A stretch of 47,938 bases of DNA from an uncultured Oscillospiraceae bacterium (GTDB lineage Bacteria > Bacillota > Clostridia > Oscillospirales > Acutalibacteraceae): the NCBI GenBank assembly GCA_949297075.1, contig CASFRX010000043.1, forward strand, positions 1 to 47,938, read 5' to 3'. This document shows, piece by piece, positions 1-7,800 of this stretch. A program made the translations under genes and the position numbers. Below the pieces are notes generated by a model that saw nothing but the letters and a program-made list of their open reading frames with translations, was not told the DNA's origin and made no database searches. Position 1 is the first letter of the stretch. Every line of letters starts with the position of its first letter.

Positions 1-139
1 AAAGCACTTCAGAGCTTTCGCCTTAATCCACATTGACTGACTCAAAAAATCCACCTTGTGTCGGTCTGATTTGCTGTACCAATTTTTATATCACTAATTT
101 TTTTGATTTTTCTACTTGACTTTTATTAGCAGGTCTTTA

Positions 140-1018
140 TTATTTAATTACATGCACATCAAGCTGATTGTAAGGTATGCTGATACCGTTTTTATCAAAG
201 GCGAGTTTTACCCGTTCGTTAATATCGTAAAACGCTGACCAATAGTTTTCGCTGTTGCACCAAAGCAGAGCGTCAATCGTAATACTGCTCTCCCCGTGAC
301 CGCCTACAGCTACTCTCGTGCTGGGGTGGTCAATGGTGTACGGGCTTTCTTCATTCGCTTTTTCAATAACGGATTTGGCAAAGGCAATATCATCGCCGTA
401 GCCGATTGAAAATTTAAAATCTACTCGGCGGACTTTTTGTGCCGTGTAGTTAATAATATTGTTTGTGGTGATGTGGGAGTTTGGAATAACTACACGCCTG
501 TTATCCGGAGTTAAGAGTGTGGTGTTCATAAAGTGAATTTGCTCAACTGTTCCCGAAACGCTTTCAAGCTCAATGAAATCACCGGAACGGAAAGGCTTGT
601 TGAACATGATTTCTATGCCGCTTGCAAATTGGGATATTGAACTTTGAAGACCGAGACCGGCTGTAATACCGGCAGCGCCTATTGCGGCGGCAAAAGAGCT
701 TATGTCAATACCGAGTACGGAAAGACCGAAAAGAACAAACAAAATGCGCAGGAAAACCACAAGCATGCTTTCTAAAAAGTGGTGAACCGATTCATCGACA
801 TTACGCATTTTCATTATTTTAACAAGGAGCTTACCTGCCAATTTGCTTACAAAGTAGCCTATAACTATGACTATTGCGGCTCCTGCAATTTTCGGAAGCG
901 CATTAAGAAGCTTAACGGGAAGCTCTTCTAACCATTTGCTTATTGCAGAAACATCTTCTATGGTCTCTTGCGGAATCAAATCTTGGGAATTAAAAGTTAC
1001 GGTTTCAAGGAGTTTCAT
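140..1018 (-). CDS. MscS-family small-conductance mechanosensitive channel
   Basis: This 292-residue protein should form a heptameric inner-membrane channel that opens under membrane tension and releases solutes during osmotic downshock. Hydrophobic segments lie at about residues 39-61 and 83-103. The pore helix at about 107-136 is rich in Gly, Ala and Ser (SFAAAIGAAGITAGLGLQSS), as in MscS TM3. The beta domain (FRSGDFIELESVSGTVEQI, about 143-161) and a C-terminal alpha/beta domain follow. Length matches E. coli MscS (286). The ATG has an AAAGGAT ribosome site. The gene lies downstream of the minus-strand membrane protein with a hairpin terminator between them, and no clear promoter of its own is visible, so it may depend on readthrough. 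Family assignment is firm. Confidence 0.95.
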   Translation of the reverse strand: MKLLETVTFNSQDLIPQETIEDVSAISKWLEELPVKLLNALPKIAGAAIVIVIGYFVSKLAGKLLVKIMKMRNVDESVHHFLESMLVVFLRILFVLFGLSVLGIDISSFAAAIGAAGITAGLGLQSSISQFASGIEIMFNKPFRSGDFIELESVSGTVEQIHFMNTTLLTPDNRRVVIPNSHITTNNIINYTAQKVRRVDFKFSIGYGDDIAFAKSVIEKANEESPYTIDHPSTRVAVGGHGESSITIDALLWCNSENYWSAFYDINERVKLAFDKNGISIPYNQLDVHVIK

Positions 1019-1044
1019 GTGTTTTTTTATCCTTTCTTATCCTT

Positions 1045-1080
1045 AAAAATTAAAGCCATGCTATATTAAGCACGGCTTTA
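1045..1080 (-). terminator. Rho-independent terminator between two minus-strand genes
   Basis: An 11-base stem (1051-1061 with 1070-1080, one G-T pair) and an 8-base loop are followed on the minus strand by ATTTTTAA. It ends the membrane-protein gene and lies just before the MscS gene. Confidence 0.75.
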
Positions 1081-1092
1081 ATAATTAAATTT

Positions 1093-2850
1093 TTAACCGA
1101 GCTTAAAGTCTTTGACTTCAATTATTGCAGCATCGCCGTCTGCGTATTTAAGGGTTACACTGTCGCCTTTGTCGGCAATAACAACAGTTTCAAACTTAGA
1201 AGCGCTGACTGCGAAATACTTATCGTTGCCCGCAACCTTGAGGTAATAACAGCTGTTGCCGCCTATAACTGCAACTCGTATATCCTCTATTGCCCCGGCA
1301 AGCTCTTTAAGCTCAGCCGTGGTTTGGCTGTTTTCGGGATTCTGGAGATTATCCTCAATATCGCTTACATCAATTTCTGTTTCAATTCCGTTTTCGGCAA
1401 GAAGCTTGGTGTAGTTTTCAAGGCAAACTGCGATTGATGTGCCTGTTGAAACAAGAGTTGTGAATTGGTTGACATTTACGAGAGCGTACTGCTGAACGAT
1501 TTGGTTCTTATCCTTAAGAGCCATGAAGTAGGTGGGCTGTTCGCCGATGTTGAGAAGCAGGGGGAAAGTAGCAACATACTGATACTGCTGAACTTTACCC
1601 TGTGCGGCCTCCTGTGCGGCGTTTTCCGTAGCGCCGTTAACGCGGTAGAATTTAGCCTCCTTAGTTCTCTGGTTGATGAGAGTAAAGCCTGTGATGGAGT
1701 TATCTGTAGCGGTGATGGATGTAACACCTGTGTACATATAAACATCATCATTAAGAGCTAAATAGTTGTAGCCTGAGGTCGTAACAACAACATTCTTCTG
1801 ACCCAAAATTGAGTTCCAGAAGCCCCCTTCGTATTTTCCGTAGTAATCGTACTGTTCTACAAGAAGGTCGGGGGAATAAACACGGTCAATCCAGTTGAGC
1901 TCTTTGGAGGAGCGGATTTCTTCGATTGTGTAATCAAAACATTCGCCTGTTGAGGGATTGACAAGGATTGCCCCCTTAACATCCTTTCCTCCGAAGAGGC
2001 CGATTGTGTTGTCGAGAATGGGGCAAATCCAATATGGATCGCCGTTTTCATCAACCTCGAAAACAGATGTGCCGAGGAGAGCTGTGGGATAATTAAAGCG
2101 CAGGTGACGCTTCAAAAGTCGGTTGAAATGGTCTGCATCGGAGTATTTGATGCCGTTTTCAACACGAACGAAATTAACCTTCTGTGTTGTCATATCAATA
2201 ACAAGGTAGCCGGGCAAGCCCTTTGAACGGTTGGTGAGCCACTTGATGATGTTTTGATATTTAAGGGTCGAAATTCTTACAGGACGGTTGTTCAGGTTAA
2301 TCTGAGTTTCCGAAGAATTGATTGTGAACTGAGAAACAAGATTTTCGTCAACAAGGTCGCTCAAAGCCTTGCTTGCAAGGGTAGCTGCGGAATCTTTGTC
2401 GAGCAGAGGTACGCTGGCAAAATCCGCCTCTTGAACATCTTCGCTGAAATCTGCCGTTTCAACGTGCAAAATCTCGTGGTAATCCTTTGCACGGAAAAAT
2501 ACGCTTGAAGCAACATAGCCTATACCTACAACTACGAGCAGAATCAGAGCTATTATAATAGGTATACGGGCATTCTTTCGAGCGTAAGGTGTGTATTCGG
2601 GGGACATTAGCGCACCGGAGGTGATGAAAGCCATTACGCAGTATGCGGCAATAATCATGCCGAAATAGATGTACATTTCAATCGCTTTGAAATTGAATGC
2701 AGGCAGATAGAAATAGTAAGCAACGGCGGCAACAATCGCTGTGCCTAAAATGTTGATAAGGATTTTTATACCGGCCTTGTTTGGCGGAATAATAACCGAA
2801 CCGCTTTTTTTAGAACCGCTGCCTGAAAAATCGACCTTAATAGGGTCCAT
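1093..2850 (-). CDS. Large uncharacterised membrane protein
   Basis: I do not recognise this 585-residue protein by function. Its N-terminus has three predicted membrane segments (about residues 28-49, 57-79 and 96-118). A soluble domain of about 460 residues follows, probably outside the membrane. That domain is rich in beta-like stretches and contains PVRISTLKYQNIIKWL and a YLVIDMTTQKVNFVR segment, plus a short acidic coiled stretch around residue 500. No catalytic motif stands out. The ATG has an AAAGGAG site and a promoter about 40 bases upstream. It is transcribed away from the lipase-like gene. A role in the envelope is inferred only from topology. Confidence 0.75.
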   Translation of the reverse strand: MDPIKVDFSGSGSKKSGSVIIPPNKAGIKILINILGTAIVAAVAYYFYLPAFNFKAIEMYIYFGMIIAAYCVMAFITSGALMSPEYTPYARKNARIPIIIALILLVVVGIGYVASSVFFRAKDYHEILHVETADFSEDVQEADFASVPLLDKDSAATLASKALSDLVDENLVSQFTINSSETQINLNNRPVRISTLKYQNIIKWLTNRSKGLPGYLVIDMTTQKVNFVRVENGIKYSDADHFNRLLKRHLRFNYPTALLGTSVFEVDENGDPYWICPILDNTIGLFGGKDVKGAILVNPSTGECFDYTIEEIRSSKELNWIDRVYSPDLLVEQYDYYGKYEGGFWNSILGQKNVVVTTSGYNYLALNDDVYMYTGVTSITATDNSITGFTLINQRTKEAKFYRVNGATENAAQEAAQGKVQQYQYVATFPLLLNIGEQPTYFMALKDKNQIVQQYALVNVNQFTTLVSTGTSIAVCLENYTKLLAENGIETEIDVSDIEDNLQNPENSQTTAELKELAGAIEDIRVAVIGGNSCYYLKVAGNDKYFAVSASKFETVVIADKGDSVTLKYADGDAAIIEVKDFKLG

Positions 2851-2885
2851 TGTGACAACTCCTTTTCTTTTGTAGATTAAAATAT

Positions 2886-2914
2886 ATTCTACTATAAATA
2901 TTCATATTTTACAA
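2886..2914 (-). promoter_or_regulatory. Sigma-A promoter for the minus-strand membrane protein
   Basis: On the minus strand, TTGTAA (2909-2914) and TAGAAT (2886-2891) are separated by 17 bases, 36 bases before the ATG. Confidence 0.6.
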
Positions 2915-2949
2915 GTGAAAAATTGTATTTTTCTCATACCGGCAAATTA

Positions 2950-2978
2950 TTGAAATAATAGAGTGTATGTGATATAAT
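2950..2978 (+). promoter_or_regulatory. Sigma-A promoter for the lipase-like gene
   Basis: TTGAAA (2950-2955) and a perfect TATAAT (2973-2978) are separated by 17 bases. The start codon lies about 70 bases downstream. Confidence 0.8.
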
Positions 2979-2986
2979 GGCTGCAA

Positions 2987-3015
2987 ATAAAATCGGCATT
3001 ATAATCCGATTTTAT
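2987..3015 (+). promoter_or_regulatory. Leader hairpin upstream of the lipase-like gene
   Basis: A perfect 10-base stem (2987-2996 with 3006-3015) and a 9-base loop lie between the promoter and the ribosome site. No T-run follows, so this is more likely a 5'-stabilising or regulatory hairpin than a terminator. Confidence 0.5.
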
Positions 3016-3049
3016 GCTTCTTAAATTTTATTGAATTGGAGAGATTATT

Positions 3050-4486
3050 TTGAAACGGATATTTAAGTCAACTCTCAGCGTTTTTTTAGTGCTTGTTCTT
3101 AGCGTTTCGGTGGTTTTGCAGACCTCTGCCGCAGCGCAAAAATGCAGCTGCGGTCAGGAGCCCGTTATTTATGTTGCGGCTCTCGGCAGTGCAACGCTTT
3201 ACCAAAATGCAGGCACAGAGGATGAAAAAGTTGTTTTCCGTCCCGAAACCGATACATATGTTAAAATGATAGCAAAGCTTATTGTGCCTTTGTTCTCACT
3301 AATTATCACAAGGGATTATGACGCTTTTGCGGATGCGCTCATTCCTGCCGCTATGGAGGTTTTCGGTCCTCTTGCCAACAATGAGGACGGCACTTCTACT
3401 GCCGATATCACAACAAAGCAGGAGCTGCCCGCTGACCCTACTCACGGCCTTGATTACAGCTACTATTACGGCTACGATTTCAGGGCAGACCCCATTGAAA
3501 CAGCAAAAGGCTTGGATGAATATATTGATGCTGTTTGTGAGCTGACAGGTCACGATAAGGTAAGGCTTCGTGCCTCATCTATGGGCGGCGTTATCACTAT
3601 GGCTTATCTTGAGCAGTACGGCACGGAAAAAATTAAGTCAGTTATTTTCCAGTGCTGTCCAATCAAGGGAACTGCTCTTGCAGGCGACCTTTACTGCGGC
3701 AATCTCGTGATTGAGGAGGAGGCAGTTTACCGTTACGGTATTTACGATTTGCCTCTGCTTATTCAGGGCGAGGGCGCAGATATTCTCGTAGGTATTGTCG
3801 AAATCCTTTACAGAAGCGGTATCCTCGGCAAAATAATTGATGCTATTGATGTTTTGCTTGAAAACTGCGGCGAGAGAATTTTTGATGAGATGCTCATACC
3901 TGTGTTTAAAGCAAACTGCGGCATATGGTCCTTTGTGCCTGATGAATATTACGAAACGGCAAAAGAGTTTATGCTCGGCAGCAATCCGAATAATGATCTT
4001 CTTTCACGCATAGACTATTATCACTACAATGTTCAGGGCAAGGCTGATGAAATCCTCAACGGCGTTGTTGAAAGCGGCGTGCCAGTAATGATTCTTGCGG
4101 CATATAATGTACAGCGTACACCCATTATTCCCACATGGAAAAACGATTCCGATGAAACTGTTGATACTAAGTATGCTTCCGTAGGTGCAACCGTTGCAGA
4201 CCTTGGCGAAACTCTCTCCGATGGATATGAGCAAAAGGTTAAAGACGGTCATAACCATATGTCCGCCGATAACAGAATTGATGCCTCAACCTGTGCATTG
4301 CCCGAAAACACTTGGTTTGTAAAGGATATGCTTCACTGCAAAACTCATGCCGGCCATAGGGCTTTCTATCGTTGGTTCTTTGAAAACGACAATAATCCGG
4401 AAATTCTCAATGTTCATTCCAATCCTGATTATCCCCAGTTCTTGCTCAACGATATAGCAGGGGAAAGGCTTATGCCTTTACAGTGA
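3050..4486 (+). CDS. Secreted alpha/beta-hydrolase, lipase-like
   Basis: This 478-residue protein has a clear signal peptide (basic MKRIFK, hydrophobic core to about residue 23, cleavage near TSAAA). The serine-hydrolase elbow is RASSMGG (about 174-180), a variant of G-x-S-x-G in which Ala replaces the first Gly and Ser177 is the likely nucleophile. YLEQYG and a strand follow, as in LCAT/PGAP1-like acyl hydrolases. His residues near the C-terminus (HCKTHAGHRAF) could complete the triad. The start is TTG with GGAGAG 6 bases upstream, and no ATG fits the signal peptide. The gene precedes the MBOAT/DHHW pair and has its own promoter. Lipid or ester hydrolysis is inferred from the fold; the substrate is unknown. 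Confidence 0.75.
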   Translation: MKRIFKSTLSVFLVLVLSVSVVLQTSAAAQKCSCGQEPVIYVAALGSATLYQNAGTEDEKVVFRPETDTYVKMIAKLIVPLFSLIITRDYDAFADALIPAAMEVFGPLANNEDGTSTADITTKQELPADPTHGLDYSYYYGYDFRADPIETAKGLDEYIDAVCELTGHDKVRLRASSMGGVITMAYLEQYGTEKIKSVIFQCCPIKGTALAGDLYCGNLVIEEEAVYRYGIYDLPLLIQGEGADILVGIVEILYRSGILGKIIDAIDVLLENCGERIFDEMLIPVFKANCGIWSFVPDEYYETAKEFMLGSNPNNDLLSRIDYYHYNVQGKADEILNGVVESGVPVMILAAYNVQRTPIIPTWKNDSDETVDTKYASVGATVADLGETLSDGYEQKVKDGHNHMSADNRIDASTCALPENTWFVKDMLHCKTHAGHRAFYRWFFENDNNPEILNVHSNPDYPQFLLNDIAGERLMPLQ

Positions 4487-4552
4487 ATGACAGCTATGTA
4501 AAGCTCTTTAACTTGTCAACAAAGGAAAATAATTACAGTTTTGTTATTATTG

Positions 4553-4581
4553 TTGATTTTGCTGAGATTTAGGGTTATTAT
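4553..4581 (+). promoter_or_regulatory. Promoter for the MBOAT-DHHW operon
   Basis: TTGATT (4553-4558) and TATTAT (4576-4581) are separated by 17 bases, in the 162-base gap before the MBOAT gene. Confidence 0.55.
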
Positions 4582-4596
4582 CTAAATAATGAATAA

Positions 4597-4634
4597 GGGA
4601 GAGCCGGCTTTCATTATTCGGCTCTCTTAGTTTT
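4597..4634 (+). terminator. Hairpin with T-tract before the MBOAT gene
   Basis: An 8- to 10-base stem (gagagccg 4599-4606 with cggctctc 4619-4626, extendable by G-T pairs) is followed by TTAGTTTT. It may terminate the lipase-like gene. Because a promoter lies just upstream, it would also be transcribed in the MBOAT leader, where it could act as an attenuator. Confidence 0.6.
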
Positions 4635-4648
4635 GGGGTAAATGAATA

Positions 4649-6115
4649 ATGGTATTTTCAAGTTTGTTTTTTGTTTTCGCTTTTTTGCCGCTAAACCTTG
4701 CTCTTTACTATTACGCAAAGAGCACATCTGCCCGTAACGCAATTATGCTCGTCTTTTCGCTTATTTTCTATGCGTGGGGCGAGCCTAAATATGTGTTGCT
4801 TCTCGTAGCAATGTCTTTCATAGATTGGCTGTTTTCCCTCGTTGTGGAAAAGGGGAGAGGGCAGGCGATTTCAAAGCTTGCTTTAATTGCCGCTTGCGCT
4901 GCGGATTTAGGTTTGCTCGGCGTTTTCAAATATGGCACATTTTTTCAGGAAAATTTCAATGCAATAACAGGAAGCGATTCCGTGGTTACGCAAATTGCCT
5001 TGCCCATAGGTATTTCCTTCTATACCTTCCAGCTGCTCACATATGTTGTGGATGTATATAGGGGAGATGTTAAAGCGGAAAAGAATTTCTTTAATGTTTT
5101 GCTCTATGCAAACCTTTTCCATCAATGCGTTGCCGGTCCTATTGTCCGCTACAAGGATATAGCAAGTGAAATTAGGCACAGAACAATTAATGTCAACGGC
5201 ATAGGCAGAGGCATAATTCGCTTTTCGGCGGGCTTGGGCAAAAAAGCTCTCCTTGCAAACAGCTGCGGCGCTGTTGCGGATAAGCTCCTTTTAACCGATG
5301 CTGCGGCGTCTGATTTATCCTTACTCAGCGAAAATATTAAGATTATGTCATCAAGACCTGCTTTGGCGATTTGGTTAGGTATGCTCTTTTATATGCTGCA
5401 GATTTATTTAGACTTCTCGGCTTATTCGGATATGGCTATCGGTATGGGTCAGATGGTGGGCTTTCACTATAAAGAAAACTTTGATTATCCCTATTGCTCC
5501 CGTTCAATAACTGAGTTTTGGCGCAGATGGCATATTTCCCTCGGTTCGTTCTTCAGAGATTATGTTTATATCCCCCTCGGCGGCAACCGAAAAGGTATGG
5601 CAAGAACAATATTTAACTTGCTTATCACTTGGATGTTAACGGGATTTTGGCATGGCGCAAGCTGGAACTATGTCCTTTGGGGACTTTACTATTTTGTATT
5701 TCTTGTAATCGAAAAGCTGTTCTTGGGAGAGAAGCTTAAAAAGAGCCCTGTGCTTTCAAATATATACACCCTTGCGGTTGTTTTCTTCGGTTGGGTGTTG
5801 TTTAAGTTTGAACGCCTGCCCTTGCTTGTTACCGCATTAAAGGGTATGTTCTGCCTGAATGCCAACAGTATTTCAAATTATGAAGCAGGTATTATGCTCA
5901 AGAGCAATATATTCCTGCTCATAGTTGCCTGCATAGCCTGCTTGCCTGTTGCAAAATATGCCAAAAAGTTCCTTGCGGCTCTTGCAATGAAAGGCAAAGC
6001 GAGTGAAAAGGTGAGCTGGGTAATAACTGCTGCTTATCCCTGCCTGATGTTGCTGATATCAACCGCCGCTTTGGTTGGTAATAGCTATAATCCGTTTTTA
6101 TATTTCCAATTTTAA
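4649..6115 (+). CDS. MBOAT-family O-acyltransferase (AlgI/DltB/PatA type)
   Basis: This 488-residue multi-pass membrane protein should move acyl groups, usually acetyl, across the membrane for transfer to an extracellular polymer. The family signature is complete: ITEFWRRWHISLGSFFRDYVYIPLGG (about 287-312, split by His295) and the catalytic histidine in TGFWHGASWNY (His335). Eleven or more hydrophobic segments are visible. ATG with GGGG upstream. The DHHW-type partner gene begins 37 bases downstream, the usual AlgI-AlgJ/X or PatA-PatB arrangement. The target polymer cannot be read from sequence; peptidoglycan, teichoic acid and exopolysaccharide are all possible. No dltA/dltC are nearby, so D-alanylation is unlikely. 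Confidence 0.93.
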   Translation: MVFSSLFFVFAFLPLNLALYYYAKSTSARNAIMLVFSLIFYAWGEPKYVLLLVAMSFIDWLFSLVVEKGRGQAISKLALIAACAADLGLLGVFKYGTFFQENFNAITGSDSVVTQIALPIGISFYTFQLLTYVVDVYRGDVKAEKNFFNVLLYANLFHQCVAGPIVRYKDIASEIRHRTINVNGIGRGIIRFSAGLGKKALLANSCGAVADKLLLTDAAASDLSLLSENIKIMSSRPALAIWLGMLFYMLQIYLDFSAYSDMAIGMGQMVGFHYKENFDYPYCSRSITEFWRRWHISLGSFFRDYVYIPLGGNRKGMARTIFNLLITWMLTGFWHGASWNYVLWGLYYFVFLVIEKLFLGEKLKKSPVLSNIYTLAVVFFGWVLFKFERLPLLVTALKGMFCLNANSISNYEAGIMLKSNIFLLIVACIACLPVAKYAKKFLAALAMKGKASEKVSWVITAAYPCLMLLISTAALVGNSYNPFLYFQF

Positions 6116-6152
6116 TGCTTTTCCAACTCGTATAGAAAGGGGATAATATTAA

Positions 6153-7463
6153 ATGAAAAAGAAGCCCAAATTGAACGCAAAAATCGTTGTAATCAGCTTT
6201 TTCGTATTGCTTTTTGCAGGTGCTGCGGTTGCTCTTTATTTGCCCCTGCGCCCGGCTTATTCCGAAGCGGAGAAGAGAGAGCTGACTAAGTTTCCTAAGT
6301 TTAGCTTTGCCGCTTTGGCAGACGGTAGCTATTTTAACGGCATCAGCACATGGTATGCCGATACATTTCCCTTTAGAGAAATGTTTATGAATGCCAACAG
6401 CAAAATTAAATCCTTTTACGGTATCGGTGATACTATAAGCGGATTTTCCGATGATATAGGAGATGAAATTCCCTCAATATCAGAAGATGACAAACCGCCT
6501 GTTACTAAAGTGACAACAGCACCTTCAAATCAGGAAACGACAACAAGGAAGCCGCCGAAGAAAGAGCCTATCGTTCAGCAGCTGGGAAATATTTTGGTTG
6601 CGGATAATGCCGGCTATGAGTATTACAATTTCGTCCGTTCTATAGCCGATGATTATGCCGGAGTGATAGGCAGGAGCGCAGAATTCTTAAAGGGTACAGC
6701 ACGGGTTTTCTGTATGGTTGTTCCAACGAGCATGGATATAATGCTTGACGAATCTGTCAGAAAAAAACTCAATAGCTCCAACCAAAACGATGCAATTAAC
6801 TATATTTATTCTATGCTCCCCTCAAGCGCATATAAGGTTAAAACCGTTGATACCTTGCTGGCTCACAGAGACGAATATATTTACTTTAGAACCGACCACC
6901 ATTGGACAGCTTTAGGCGCCTACTATGCCTATGTTGAATACACAAAGCTTGCAGGAATAAAAACAGCGGCACTTTCCGATTTCGAAGAAAAACAGTTTGA
7001 CAATTTTGTCGGTTCATTCTATAACGATTCCGGTAAAAATCCCGTTCTTGAAAAAGAGCCTGATATAGTTTATGCTTGGAAGCCTAAGGGAGATGTAAGC
7101 ATGTACTATACTGATAAAAAGGGAAATAAGGTGAATTGGGAAGTTATTTATGATGTTTCTGCGTGGAGCAGAGGTTCAAAATACAATACCTTTGTTGCCG
7201 GCGATCAGCCTTATTCTCGTATAACAAATCCTGCAATCACAAATGGCTCAGCTTGCCTTGTTGTTAAAGAATCCTTTGGCAATGCAATGATTCCTTTCTT
7301 AACGGAGAATTACGGTACCGTTCATGTTATTGATTACCGCTATTGGGACGGAAATATAACCTCTTTTGTTAAGAATAACGGTATACAGGATGTTATTTAT
7401 GTCAACAATATTTCAGCAACAAGAAACCGTTCTCTTGTAAATGCAATGGATTCTGTTGCTTAA
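6153..7463 (+). CDS. DHHW-motif protein, partner of the MBOAT acyltransferase
   Basis: This 436-residue protein has one N-terminal membrane anchor (about residues 9-30) and an extracytoplasmic domain. The family motif DHHW is at about 248-251 (FRTDHHWTALGAYYAY). A later KESFGNAM segment resembles the Ser-containing block of AlgX/AlgJ-type SGNH-like domains. Residues about 103-140 are a Thr/Pro/Lys-rich linker. The protein probably receives the acyl group exported by the upstream MBOAT protein and transfers it to a glycan. AAAGGGG precedes the ATG. Family assignment is strong; the acceptor is unknown. Confidence 0.9.
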   Translation: MKKKPKLNAKIVVISFFVLLFAGAAVALYLPLRPAYSEAEKRELTKFPKFSFAALADGSYFNGISTWYADTFPFREMFMNANSKIKSFYGIGDTISGFSDDIGDEIPSISEDDKPPVTKVTTAPSNQETTTRKPPKKEPIVQQLGNILVADNAGYEYYNFVRSIADDYAGVIGRSAEFLKGTARVFCMVVPTSMDIMLDESVRKKLNSSNQNDAINYIYSMLPSSAYKVKTVDTLLAHRDEYIYFRTDHHWTALGAYYAYVEYTKLAGIKTAALSDFEEKQFDNFVGSFYNDSGKNPVLEKEPDIVYAWKPKGDVSMYYTDKKGNKVNWEVIYDVSAWSRGSKYNTFVAGDQPYSRITNPAITNGSACLVVKESFGNAMIPFLTENYGTVHVIDYRYWDGNITSFVKNNGIQDVIYVNNISATRNRSLVNAMDSVA

Positions 7464-7476
7464 AGGATGCGTCAAT

Positions 7477-7662
7477 ATGAAAAAAGAAAAGCGATTCGTT
7501 AAGGTATATACACAGGGCATTTTAGAAACCTTTGAAATTTGGGTGGATACAGAAACAGGTGTCAATTATGCTTACCATCAGGCGGGACATTCCGGCGGTA
7601 TGACGCCGCTTCTCGATGCGAACGGCAAACCGGTTATTACGCTGGATTTCGATGAAAAGTAA
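7477..7662 (+). CDS. Small DUF6440-like protein
   Basis: This 61-residue protein resembles the small DUF6440 family, with the hallmark ETGVNYAYHQAGHSGGMTPL near the middle and LDANGKPVIT after it. No signal peptide or membrane segment is present, and the function is unknown. An in-frame ATG exists at 7441 inside the DHHW gene, but ATG 7477 has AAAGGA 9 bases upstream and begins the conserved region, so it is preferred. The gene starts 13 bases after the DHHW stop and is followed by a strong terminator, so it is probably the last gene of that operon. Confidence 0.8.
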   Translation: MKKEKRFVKVYTQGILETFEIWVDTETGVNYAYHQAGHSGGMTPLLDANGKPVITLDFDEK

Positions 7663-7690
7663 TGAATAATAAATATTAGTATTAAAACAA

Positions 7691-7732
7691 ACGGATAAGA
7701 CAGCTTGATACGAAGTTGTCTTATCCGTTTTT
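7691..7732 (+). terminator. Strong terminator of the MBOAT-DHHW operon
   Basis: A 15-base stem (7691-7705 with 7714-7728, one G-T pair) is followed by a T5 run. Confidence 0.9.
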
Positions 7733-7748
7733 CATAGCCATATAAAAT

Positions 7749-7779
7749 AAGGCAGATAAGCGGTCGGCTTATCTGCCTT
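7749..7779 (-). terminator. Terminator of the FIVAR-repeat gene
   Basis: A perfect 13-base stem (7749-7761 with 7767-7779) and a 5-base loop, followed on the minus strand by a T-rich stretch. It sits back to back with the plus-strand terminator at 7691-7732 between convergent genes. Confidence 0.8.
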
Positions 7780-7800
7780 TGAAAGATTCTGAAAGATTAA

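Noticed and set aside
1..139. Possible gene end or RNA at the left edge
   Set aside because: The 139 bases before the MscS stop show no coding frame, tRNA fold or clear hairpin terminator.
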